A model generated the notes under the pieces. That model was not told the DNA's origin. It was given only the letters and a program-made list of their open reading frames with translations, and made no database searches. Positions 52,506 to 63,207 of a stretch of 64,000 nt of DNA are shown one piece after another; the first letter of the stretch is position 1; each line of letters begins with the position of its first letter. Origin of the DNA: Hevea brasiliensis (Eukaryota > Streptophyta > Magnoliopsida > Malpighiales > Euphorbiaceae). The stretch covers positions 5,828,001 through 5,892,000 of the forward strand of contig NC_079496.1 in the NCBI RefSeq assembly GCF_030052815.1, written 5' to 3'. A program made the translations under genes and the position numbers.

Positions 52506-53188
52506 TGTAATGGCCCGGCCCACTAGTGATATTGTCCGCTCTAGGCTAAAGCCCTCACGGTTTTAAAACGCGTCAATAGGGGTTACGAACTATCAACTTA
52601 TAAATCCAGCATCTCTCCCGTGTTTTGTCGATGTGGGATTTGCCTAGGGTGTTACAATCCACCCCCTAATGGGACTCAGTGTCCTCGCTGAGGTTTGCCC
52701 CACCATCGTTCAAGGTTGCACGCGGAGCGGCTCTGATAGCCTGATCCTTCTCCAATTAGTATTGTCCGCTTTGGCCCATGGGCCTCACGGATTTGTCCCT
52801 TGGGAGGTTTCATTCCCAAAAGCGCGCTGACCATGTGAGGAAGGCTCCCACATATATGGCCCAAATCTTTTCTTCCCGTTTCCGATGTGGGACACGAAGT
52901 TTCCACCCCAGTGTGTAGCTGGTTGAACAAGCACGTCCCAACCCCATCCCTGGGTCGTGACAAACCCACCAGCTTCCGCCTAGTGCGTCCTCGCACCACA
53001 CACCGTACTAGAGGGAGTCCAGCTCTGATACCACAAATGTAATGGCCCGGCCCACTAGTGATATTGTCCGCTCTGGGCTAAAGCCCTCACGGTTTTAAAA
53101 CGCGTCAATAGGGGTTACGAACTATCAACTTATAAATCCAGCATCTCTCCCGTGTTTTGTCGATGTGGGATTTGCCTAGGGTGTTACA
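52506..53188 (-). mobile_element. Composite TRIM element (683 bp)
   Basis: Two 151-bp LTRs (52506-52656 and 53038-53188) differ by one base and are flanked by a perfect CTTCT duplication (52501-52505, 53189-53193). The 381-bp interior holds the internal segment seen in the array at 37732 up to CGGCTCTGATA. It then has a different TRIM-like sequence (TTAGTATTGTCCGCTTTGG ... CGATGTGGGACACG) with its own internal part, ending in a second initiator-Met primer site (AGCTCTGATACCA, 53021-53033). It thus combines two TRIM families and was apparently mobile recently. Confidence 0.9.
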
Positions 53189-53193
53189 CTTCT

Positions 53194-53594
53194 CATCAGT
53201 TGAAAAGGTACGAGTAGAATTATCTAACTCATGATTTGGAAATGGCTGCAGTAATTTTGCTTTGAAAATCTAGAGGCACTATCTATATGGTGAGACTTGT
53301 GAAATCTTCACTAATCATAAAAGCCTCGAATACATCTTTAACCAACATGATCTTAATCTTAGGCAAAGGAGATGGGTAGAATTGCTGAAGGATTATGATT
53401 GCACCATACAGTATCACCATGGAAAAGCTAATGTGGTGGTTGATTCCCTAAGCAGGAAGTCTTCTAGTAGTTTAACCCATATATCTACCAAGTGGAGGCC
53501 TCTGATTGGTGAATTACATGAGTTACTAGATCAGGGAGTAGAGTTTGAAATCTTATCTGGATCATTCTTAGCACATTTTTGAGTTAGGCCTATC
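53194..53594 (+). pseudogene. Chromovirus RNase H C-terminal part
   Basis: Resumes with SHQLKRYE after the [25 protein letters not shown] (53390-53450) is the RNase H end motif (GKANVVADALSR type). Several stops occur between. A stop at 53580-53582 precedes integrase. Confidence 0.75.
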
Positions 53595-54200
53595 TTGATT
53601 GATCAAATTAAGGCTGCTCAGAAGAGGAATTCTCAGTTGTATAAGATTATAGATAGTATCCATCATGGCCAAGCTCAAGGGTTCATGTTAAATGATGATG
53701 GAGTTCTTAGTTATGACACTAGACTTTGTGTCCCCAATGTTGATGAGTTGAGAAAGAGAAAAGAAATCATGGAGAAGGCACACCATTCTGCTTACACAGT
53801 ACACCCAGGTTCAACTAAGATGTACCGTGATTTAAGGGAGCATTATTGGTGGGGCGGCATGAAGAGGGATGTTGCAGACTTTGTTACTAAATGTTTGACT
53901 TGTCAACAGGTTAAGGCAGAATATCAGAGACCATCTGAGTTACTTCAGCCATTGCCTATTCTCGAGTGGAAGTGGGATCACATTGCTATGGACTTTGTTA
54001 TGCGTTTACCTAGTATGCGAGGTGGTTACAATGCAAGCTGGGTGATAGTGGACAGATTGACAAAATCTGCTCATGTCCTTCCTATGAAGACTACATATGA
54101 CTTTGCTAAATTTGCACAATTATATATAGACAAGATTATTAGTCTTCATGGTGTTCCAGTTTCCATTATCTCTGATCGTGGTACTCAGTTTACTTCTTGA
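53595..54200 (+). CDS. Chromovirus integrase, zinc domain and N-terminal core
   Basis: HHCC zinc domain (HHSAYTVHPGSTKMYRDL ... CLTCQQVKAEYQRPS), then the core with first Asp in IAMDFVMRLP and second Asp in IISDRGTQFTS. A TGA at 54198-54200 follows where a Trp or Arg is expected. Confidence 0.8.
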   Translation: MIDQIKAAQKRNSQLYKIIDSIHHGQAQGFMLNDDGVLSYDTRLCVPNVDELRKRKEIMEKAHHSAYTVHPGSTKMYRDLREHYWWGGMKRDVADFVTKCLTCQQVKAEYQRPSELLQPLPILEWKWDHIAMDFVMRLPSMRGGYNASWVIVDRLTKSAHVLPMKTTYDFAKFAQLYIDKIISLHGVPVSIISDRGTQFTS

Positions 54201-54823
54201 TTTTGGAAAAAATTCCAAGAATCTTTAGGAACACGAGTAGACTTTAATACTGTTTTTCACCCTCAGACAGATGAACAGTCACAAAGGACCATACAGACAT
54301 TGGAGGACATGCTTCGTGCATGTGTTATGGATTTTGGTGGCTGTTGGGATCATCATTTGCCTTTAGTGAAGTTTGCTTATAATAACAGTTATCAGCCAAG
54401 TACAGAGATGGCTCCATATGAGGTATTATATGGTTGAAGGTGTAGGTCACCGATTTGTTGGGATAAAGTTAGAGAAAGAAGGCTTACTAGACCAGAATTG
54501 ATACAGTTAACTTCAGAGAAGGTTCAACTAATTCGTGATAGACTTTTGACTGCTCAAAGTCGACAAAGAAGTTATGCTGACCCTAAGCGTAAAGATGTAG
54601 AGTTTATGGTTAGTTATCATGTATTTCTCAGAGTTTCACCTATGAAAGGAATCATGAGGTTTGGAAAGAAAGGGAAGCTTAGCCCTTGTTTTGTTAGTCC
54701 ATTTGAAATTTTGGAAAGAATTGGAGCAGTCGCTTACGTTTAGCCTTTCCACCTGGTTTTGCACATGTACATCCAATTTTCCATTTTTCTATGCTTAAGA
54801 AGTAGTATCAGATCCATCTCATG
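54201..54823 (+). pseudogene. Chromovirus integrase, C-terminal core
   Basis: Continues in phase: FHPQTDEQSQRTIQTLEDML carries the catalytic Glu position region (usually GQSERTIQ, here EQSQRT, so the Glu appears replaced by Gln). Then NNSYQPSTEMAPYEVLYG, a stop, and the GPY/F-type region GKLSPCFVSPFEILERIGAV. Confidence 0.75.
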
Positions 54824-54825
54824 TT

Positions 54826-55074
54826 TTGCAACCTCAGACCATACAATTTAAGGATGATATGTCATATGATGAGCAACTAGTAAAGATTTTAGATAAACAA
54901 ATTAGGAAACTCCGGTCTAAGAAAGTGGCTTTGGTCAAAATCTTGTGGCACAATCACTCAAGTAGTGAGGACACATGGGAGGCAGAATTTGAAATGCGAG
55001 CCAAATATCTTCACTTATTTGATTCTTCAAGTTATAATTTTGTTTATTTAAATTCGGGGACCGAATTTTTTTAA
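54826..55074 (+). CDS. Chromovirus integrase C-terminal chromodomain
   Basis: About 50 residues with the chromodomain pattern: VKILDKQIRKLRSKKVALVK, ILWHNHSSSEDTWEAEFEM and AKYLHLF. In chromoviruses this domain binds histone marks and steers integration to heterochromatin. It ends eleven bases before the right LTR, overlapping the polypurine region. Confidence 0.75.
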   Translation: MQPQTIQFKDDMSYDEQLVKILDKQIRKLRSKKVALVKILWHNHSSSEDTWEAEFEMRAKYLHLFDSSSYNFVYLNSGTEFF

Positions 55075-55085
55075 GGGGGGAAGTA
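55073..55085 (+). other. Chromovirus polypurine tract
   Basis: AAGGGGGGAAGTA directly before the right LTR. Confidence 0.75.
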
Positions 55086-55415
55086 TGTGGAAACCTAATA
55101 TTTTATCTATTTAATTATTTATTTATTTTAAGTAGCTAATAATAATTTAATATATTTATAAGAAAAAAATATATTTTATTGGATGGCCTGCTTATATATA
55201 TATATATATATTATTTTTGAAATTAAACATATATCTATAATCTGAACAACCCAGATCAATAATAACTCTTAACCCATTCTACATCTAATAGAACTCTTGA
55301 AATATATATACCATAATCATCTCTTTCTGCTAAACTTTGCTCTTAAAGCCTATTTATCATCTCCTTATATACCAAATACTCTCAACAGGTATTTTTCATC
55401 ATCTTTTATTTATTG

Positions 55416-55472
<57 letters not shown>
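55416..55472. repeat. (AT)n microsatellite in the right LTR
   Basis: About 57 bp. The matching position in the left LTR (49015-49032) has only a short AT run, so this tract expanded after insertion. Confidence 0.95.
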
Positions 55473-55475
<3 letters not shown>

Positions 55476-55747
55476 TTACGATTTATAATCTGATATACGC
55501 AGAAAATCTTTAAATTTTTACTTCTCTATTCATCACCTTCAATTCTGTTTTCAAGGTAAAAATTCTTGTTTTTTATTCAATAATGGGTGAATATGATTTT
55601 ATTTTCTTTTTTTGATTTGTTACAACTACTCTAGAAATTTTTTTCTTTGATCATTGGTATTGAATTGGGTTGATCATGATTACTGTTGGACAATAGCTGA
55701 TTTTTATATATAAAAAAAAGGAAAATATACAAAAAATTTCCTCATAC

Positions 55748-55751
<4 letters not shown>

Positions 55752-55797
<46 letters not shown>
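55752..55797. repeat. (AT)n microsatellite in the right LTR
   Basis: About 46 bp, counterpart of 49315-49381 in the left LTR. Confidence 0.95.
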
Positions 55798-55799
<2 letters not shown>

Positions 55800-57132
55800 T
55801 TATTTTATTTTTTTATTATTTGATATTTTTCTTTAATATTTTGGGTGTGTAGGAGATTTGAATATTCAATCTGTCAGTTGAAATTATCTCTTTCATTGAA
55901 AATAACTATTGTTTTGGAAGTTTCAGGTAACTGGTAATTATAGTACATGGCACCATTTTAGTCCCTTTTAAAATTTTTTAGCATTAAAATTGTTATTAAA
56001 TAAAATTTTAAATCAATATTTTAACAATTATTTTACATGTGATTTTTTAGAGTTTTATTTTATTATTGAATTTTATTCTGATTTTGATTAAATAATTGAT
56101 TTTGTCAATTATCTCTGCATTAGAGCTATTAGGATTTCGGGAACAGGCATTTAATGTCTTTATATTGATTGATATCTGAATATAAAATTTATCGATGTAT
56201 TACACTAAATTTATTTGAGATTGATTTGATTTTATTGATTCTCTGAAATTATTAAAATAAACTGTTGGAATTGTACTATCAATTATTATTTGCTATCTGA
56301 AATTTTTTTGTGGATTTTGATTGATTTGTACAATTTTATTTTCTGTTTTGAATTGGTACCTGTGCCCAGTATCTGTCTCTGCTATTTGGCCTCGCCGTGT
56401 GGACTATCACGGTATTAGGTTGCATTGTTGAGTCATGCATCATTGCACTTCATGATTTGCATTAGTATCATATGCATTGATATCTGTGAAGAAGGAGGAA
56501 GGTATCTAATATCTGATAGCGCGCTTACCATCTGACCTTTGGTGATGTGGGATATCATCACCCTGGTGTACTGTACCATAAAATTTTATTGAATGAACTT
56601 CTTTTATATATATGTTTTATGAAATTATTTTACTAATGGTTTTGATAACATAAGCATGATTTTATTGAATAGATAATTTATTGTGAAATTAATCAAGTGT
56701 CTGCGTGTTCCTATTTCGTTGTATACTATAATTATCATTTACTGAGCATTAGCTCAAACCATATTTTCTTTGTTTGTTATCTATTTCAGATCAATAGAAT
56801 TCTGTAGCTGATCCAAATATTCAGTTTATTTTTTGGAGATGAAAAATCTTTGATTTGTTCTCATGGTATGCTCGAATTCATGTTTTCTCGGGCTAATAAT
56901 TAGTTTAGTTTATTGAACAGTTTAAGTTTTTATTTGAAATCTGTAGAGACTCCGCAGTTTACCTATGGGATATTTAGTTTGTTTATTCAGTGTTTTGCTT
57001 ATTTTGATTTTATCTATTTTTTTAGGTTAGTAAATGACAATATATTTATTCAAGATACTTTGATAAGGTTTACATGATTTAAGAATACTTAAATTATGCG
57101 CTGGTCGCGACATAAAATTTTGGGTCGTGACA

Positions 57133-57235
57133 TTGCTATAATTAAAAAAAAAATCTTTACTCTTAAATTTTATATACAGCAAAAGATTTATAAATTATTA
57201 TTATAATATATATGTATTTTAAAAATAATTATTTC

Positions 57236-57298
<63 letters not shown>

Positions 57299-58749
57299 TG
57301 AGGTTTGATTTATAAATCCTATAAATTTAAAATTAATTATCGTATTATTAAAAGTAAATACAGTGCCATTGTAATTTGATTTTTTATCAAAAAAAGGAGG
57401 GCAACTCCATTGGACGATGATATATAGCCTACCGACAATCTTCCAGTTCCTTCCAATCACATGAGTCGAGGTTTAGTTAAAAATTAGTGTGGTAATTATA
57501 AGTTTTATATTATATGAGAATGAATTTAATAATTATTAAATTAAATATTAAATTTTTAATTTATATATATATATTAATTGGTTTTGTATATAGTTTGATA
57601 TAAATATTTAATTTAATATTAGTTAAATTTATTTTAATTTATATAAAATTGAGTTTATATTAGATACACTTAAATTTAATTATGGATTAAGTTTGAATTG
57701 AAATTGAATTGATTTAAATTATATCAAAGTTGATTAAAATAGTGATTTAATTAAATTAGGTTGGAGTAGGTTGATTTAGCTTCGAGTTAAAATTAAAATT
57801 ATATTTTCATTTAAAAGGTAAAAATTTTAAAAAATATTTGAGCCATTAGATTTTAAGAAAAAAATTTGATCATATTGAAATTAAATTGAAACTTGAATTG
57901 GAATCAAAATCATGAAAGAATTTTAGAGGTCAATTCAAGCTTATATACTTGATAAATCGAAAGTGCTAATTCTAAGTAGATTCAAATAAAAATCGGCTCG
58001 TGGCTTGCTAGGAATGGTAATAGGGTGAAAATCGCTGTCTCTGTTTCAGTGCTGCAAAAAATTAGAGTCAGAGTGGAAACTTTCTTATCAGAGAGCATAG
58101 CAAGTTTTTTTTGGGAATTTTTTTAATTTTAATTTATTATTATACAATATAAATTATTTAAAAAATAAACTATAACTAAAATATAAGTTCTAAATATAAT
58201 CTTATATATTAAAACTATAGCATTTAAATATTTAAACACATAAAAATAATAATTTTTAATAAAATATAATAATAAATTATTATTAGGTGAGTTACAGAAA
58301 TCTAAGGTAAAGAGACTCTCTCTATCTCCATCCGCCCCATATAATATTGAGATTGGTCTATTCCATCCCATAAAACATTGAGTTTGGGATAGGATTCGAG
58401 AAAAATTAATGGAATCATGCTTCGGGTCGAACAACACTTGCCATCCTTGTCATGGCCAAGCCAGAATGCACCCAGTACAAAAAGGTAACATGCATGAATT
58501 GATGTTTCTGGGCTCAAATGGGAGTAATTATAAGGCACCGCTCTCATTCTCTATAGGATAATCTATATGAAATGGCAAATTAATATTACAGTAGTAAATT
58601 AGTAATAATGAGTCTTATAAAGTAGTTATTTTCTTATGTGCTAAAAACAGCTTTTCTTTTTAAAAAATTTAAACTATATTTTTATTTAGTTTTCACACTA
58701 TAATTAATTTGTCATTACTTGCATTAATCCTACATGAAAAAGCAGATGT
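57133..58749. other. Distal upstream part of duplication unit B and AT-rich spacer
   Basis: 57133-57560 matches 43915-44290 of unit A. An (AT)n tract lies at 57239-57294. The rest (57560-58749) is AT-rich non-coding DNA. Minus-strand frames at 58129-58547 have no recognised domain. Confidence 0.5.
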
Positions 58750-60385
58750 TGATACATGCATTTTGCATAGTCATTTAGATTTAATTTCATAGCCATTTTA
58801 TTTAATTGTTAGTCACTTTTAGCCAATTTTATTAGTTATTTAGATAGTTTTTCATGATTGTCAATTTTTGGATTAATTTATAATTTTACTGTGTTTTGTA
58901 GGAAAAATGATATTTTTGAGGAACTAAAAAACAAATTTTGCCAATGAGGAGTGATTTCTACAGCCAAAGATATCAAAAACAAGTTTCAAAGTTGAAGTGT
59001 GCATTGGCCAAATTGCCTATAACTTGCCGCATAAGTTGTGCAGTTCTGCCTTGGGAGAAGAAACAATTTTCCAAACCTGCCGAAATCTGCATAAGTTACC
59101 GCATAACTTATGCAGATTCATGCCCTGCTTATGCAACTTCACGAAAAACTGCATAACTTATGCAGTCTCGCACCCTGCTTATGCAGCTTTACACAGAGGG
59201 CCCAGAAACCTACCGAAAACTGCATAAGGGACTGCATAACTTATGCAGTCCACTTATGCAGTTTTATAGAGTCTTCATAATGAGCTGGCAGAAAATTTCC
59301 ACATGAAAACACACCTCAAACACACCATTTTAGGGCTACTTGTCAGAAAAAGATATAAATAGGCCCTTATCTCATTTTAGAAAAGGAAAGAAAGGGAGGA
59401 AGACAGAAAAAGGGGCAGAAAAACAGAGAAGTAGTCGACTTCCATTCTTGGGGAGCAGAATCTAGCTTCTTCTTCTCTTCTTCACCATTTTCTACATTTA
59501 TCCTATCGGGTTTCTTTAGTTTTAGTTTATTTTCATAATTTATTTCCTCTTTTACTTAGAATTTCTTACGTTAAACATGGATTGTGAGTAGTTTTCTTTG
59601 ATTCTGGATTTGATTCTGGAGTAAGAGATGTAATATTTTAGTTATTTTTGTGGATTTGAAACGGGTTAGTCCCAATTTAATGAAATTTATGAGGTTTAAT
59701 CCATTTCTTGTGTACTTATTCACATGCTTAATGAAGGGCCCCATTAAGTTATGTTCTTAATCTTTGGTTGAAGCATCGAAAGGAGAAAACCAAGTGATAG
59801 TTAATCAAGAAATTAGACTTAATTAACTTAGATCTAGAAATAAACTAAGGGTTAAGAGATTTTAATAGATTGATTAAAGAACCTAATGGGTCTTGGCTAA
59901 TTTTAACTCCACGAAAGTAGGATTAAGTTAATTAAGACACTCTTTGTCTCACTCGAAAGAGTTTTCAAAGGATTTTAGAATTAATCTCTTTTAAACCCAT
60001 AAATTTCATGGATTGGGCTAGCTGGGGAAAATCCCAAAATGACTTAAATATGAACCCTTAACTCCATAATCGTCTTTTATCAATTATTGCTTGGAATTTT
60101 ACTTTTGAGTGTTTAGTTTAATCTCATTTTATTAATTTTCATTATTAATATTATCAATTTCTTTATTTTGCGAATTATTAAATTAGTCATTGTTTGAATT
60201 TAGTTTTGCATTTTCAAACCTTATGCTTCAAATTTCTACATTCCTTTTATTAATTTGATTAAAATACAATTTTAACATATTTTATTTTACATAAAAAATT
60301 CAATTGAAAACACAACTCTCTGTAGGAACGATATCTTTTTCTATACTACTTGAACGACCCGTGCATTTGCGGTTGGGACACATCA
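58750..60385 (+). repeat. Athila 2 5' LTR
   Basis: About 1636 bp, TGATACATGC to GACACATCA, alignable with Athila 1 LTRs. A cluster of CTTATGCA/TGCATAAG motifs lies at 59025-59265. TATAAATAGGC near 59352 is a plausible promoter TATA box. Confidence 0.8.
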
Positions 60386-60391
60386 AAATTT

Positions 60392-60409
60392 TGGTGCCGT
60401 TGCCGGGGA
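60392..60409 (+). other. Athila 2 primer-binding site (tRNA-Asp type)
   Basis: TGGTGCCGTTGCCGGGGA, close to the tRNA-Asp 3' end with one difference, six bases after the LTR. Confidence 0.75.
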
Positions 60410-60517
60410 GTTGTTTGTTTAAGATTGAATTCTTGATTATTTTAGTTGTTTATAGTTTTATCTCTGTTATCTTTTCATTTTGTGTTTGTTTGTTTTTTTA
60501 AGTACTCTTAATCTTTT

Positions 60518-61840
60518 ATGAGAAGAGCTAGAAGCACAAGTGACACATCCTTATTGTTTAATCCTAAAATTGAGAAATTTTGTAGAGCCAACAAGAAAGA
60601 AAACGGAGAAAGGAAAGAAGCCTTGAGAGCAACTGAAATTGAAACAGACATGGCTAATGAAAGAATTAGAATTGGTGGTGGTAATGCTAGAAATAATCAA
60701 AACAATGAAAATGCAGCCCAAGGTGAAGAGGTTGTAAATGCTAATGTGTCTAGGGAAAGTATGATGGATCATGCATTTCCTCGTTTTGATGACTTGAGAG
60801 AGAGTATAGCAAGACCAAGAATTGATGCAAATAGCTACAAGATGGATTTTGGGGTTCTTCAAATGATTCAAAATTCCTAATTCGGGGGACATCCTTCTGA
60901 AAATCTACACACACATCTAAAGAAGTTTGCTATGATTTGTGATATGCAAAAACAACCTGGAGTATTTAATGATGCAGCAAGATTGAAGCTATTCCCATTC
61001 TCTTTGAAGAATAGAGCATTGGACTGGCTTGATTCTTTACCTCATAACTCTATTACAAATTAGGAGCAACTCACTGATGCATTTCTTGCCCAATACTTTC
61101 CACCTGGAAAAACTCAAGAGTTGAGGAATCAAATGATTGCTTTTAGACCAAGAGAAGATGAGACTCTTTATGAGTCATGGATGAGATGGAAGGAGTTGGA
61201 GAGATAATGTCCACATCATGCCATTCCTAAATGGATGATAAACCAGAATTTTTACACAAATGTCACTCCTGCTATCAGAGGAATCATTGATGCTCAAACT
61301 GGAGGGGAATTCATCATTAAGCATGAAGATGAAGCTTATGAGTTGTTAAAGAAAATAGCAAAGAACAGTCATCTATGGAGTAGTCCAAGAGGGTCAACTC
61401 CAATTCAAAAAAGGCAAGTTGCTGGAATGTATGAGCTTGATCCATTCAACATGATCAATGCCAAATTTGATGCACTCACTAATGTCCTTGCTAAGAAAAT
61501 GGAGGATTTAAGTATGTTAGTCAGTTCATAATCATGCTCTAGAAGTTCTCAACAAGTTGCTTATGCAAAAGGAACAATGAGCTGTGGAGTAGATTATCCT
61601 TCATATGCTTGGAGGAATCATCCCAATTTTTCATGGGGGAATCAACAAAATCAAGCTTTAACTCAGAACTTTCCACCACAATAACAAGGGCATCAATACT
61701 AACAACCTAGGCAGCCACCACCTAGTTTTCAGCAAAAGAATGCAAATCCTGCACCTCTACCAAAACAGCAAGAACAAAGTTTTACCACAGAAGCTTTATT
61801 ACAACAAATTCTTGCTAACCAAACTAAGCATGATGAAGAG
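60518..61840 (+). pseudogene. Athila 2 Gag with nonsense codons
   Basis: Begins MRRARSTSDTSLLFNPKIEK and follows Athila 1 Gag. In-frame stops are visible at 60878-60880, near 61062 (TAG where Athila 1 has Trp), near 61205, near 61529 and in the Gln-rich tail. The capsid motifs AMICDMQKQPG, ALDWLDSLPHNS and ESWMRWKELER are clear. At the position of the Athila 1 gag-protease stop this copy reads GAA. Confidence 0.8.
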
Positions 61841-63207
61841 ATGAGAGAGATGAAAGCAAGGCTGGAACAAATGCAAACACACAATAGGATGCTGGAAAAT
61901 CAAATTGCACAACAAGCATGCTCATCAAGTACCAAATCTATGGGGAAACTTCCTAGTCAAACAGAAAATCCAAGGGAGCAATGCCATGCCATCACACTGA
62001 GGAGTGGTAAAATAGTGCATACTAAGAAGAGTGAAAAAGTTGAGAAAAGAGAAAATGAGAAAGATGTTGAGAGTGATGAAAAACAAAAGAGTGAAAAGGG
62101 AGTGCAAGAAAAGGTAAAGAGGAGGTTGGAGAGAAAGAAAAGAAATATATACCTCCAGAGCCTTACAAGCCACAGCTTCCCTTTCCACAGAGATTTCAAA
62201 AAGCCAAGCTTGATAAATAATTTGGGAAGTTCTTAGAGGTTTTGAAAAAGCTATATATAAATATGCCTTTTATCGATGCTCTTTCCCAAATGCCTTATTA
62301 TACTAAGTTTCTAAAAGAAATTCTCTCAAATAAGAGGAGACTTGAAGATTATGAGACTGTAGCCTTAACTGAGGAATGCAGTGCTATCCTCCAAAGGAAA
62401 TTTCCTCCAAAGCTCAAGGATCCAGAGAGTTTTTCAATTCCATGCCACATTGAAGAATCATGTTCTGTAAAAGCTTTATGTGATTTAGGGGCTAGTGTAA
62501 GCCTTAAGCCCCTCTCCATCTATGAGAAGCTCAACATGGAAGATCTTAAGCCAACCCGCATTTCTCTTCAGTTGACAGACAGATCAATTAAGTATCCAGA
62601 AGGGATCTTGGGGAATGTACCACTGAAGGTTGGAAAATTCTACATCCCAGTTGACTTTGTCATTTTGGACATGGAAGAGGATTCTTATATGCCAATCATT
62701 TTGGGGAGGCCTTTCCTAGCTACAGCTAGTGCTTTGATTGACGTGAAAGGTGAAAAGCTTACTCTCAGAGTCGGAGAGGATCATTTAGTCTTCAACATTG
62801 GCAGTGATAAGAAGAAGCAACATGAAGATGTAGACTCTTGTTTGAGAATTGATATAGTTGATGAGTTAGTAAAAGAGCACTTTAGAAAAAGCTATCCGAA
62901 AGCTTCTCTTAAAAGTTGTCTTATCCATGAAGGGAGTGTCAATGATGAAAATCCAAAAGAGGCTGCATTTGCACAACATTTGAATAGCAATCCACCTTGT
63001 CCTATGGCACCAATCTTTCAAGTTGAGCAAGTGGAGAAAAGTGAAGTAAAACAACCATCTTTCAAAGAAAAAGATGCACCAAAGGTTGTCAAGAAAGAAA
63101 TGGTTGGATTTTTAAACAAAGCAACAAGGATCTTCTCATGTGATGGAAAGAAAATGAAGTATAGATTCATTGAAGCACCTATTGGAAACAGAGGCAATAA
63201 ATTCTAA
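61841..63207 (+). pseudogene. Athila 2 Gag linker and aspartic protease
   Basis: Frame 61841-62236 starts MREMKARLEQMQTHNRMLEN and shifts phase near 62130; frame 62242-63207 carries the protease with CDLGASVSLKPLSIYEKL (DLGAS active site) and PIILGRPFLATASALIDV. Beyond the protease a segment (VGFLNKATRIFSCDGKKMKY) has no counterpart in the Athila 1 frames and ends in TAA at 63205-63207. Confidence 0.75.

Larger units (their letters stand above)
48680..57132 (+). mobile_element. Ty3/gypsy chromovirus (Tekay/Del-like), gag-deleted, with nested composite TRIM
   Basis: LTRs of about 2.04 kb (48680-50717, 55086-57132) end GGGTCGTGACA, with an initiator-Met-type primer site and an AAGGGGGGAAG polypurine tract. 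It encodes a protease remnant, reverse transcriptase, RNase H and an integrase with a C-terminal chromodomain, all interrupted by stops. Gag is almost entirely missing. Insertion is supported because flanks 48540-48679 and 57133-57560 together match 43790-44290 of unit A. A target duplication is not evident. Confidence 0.85.
55086..57132 (+). repeat. Chromovirus right LTR
   Basis: 2047 bp, TGTGGAAACC to GGGTCGTGACA. It contains two (AT)n tracts, 55416-55472 and 55752-55797. Confidence 0.85.

Noticed and set aside
52676..52999. 107-codon minus-strand frame
   Set aside because: It lies inside the composite TRIM and spans primer site and LTR-like sequence.
57188..57460. 90-codon frame with a long Ile-Tyr run
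   Set aside because: It is a translation of the (AT)n microsatellite.
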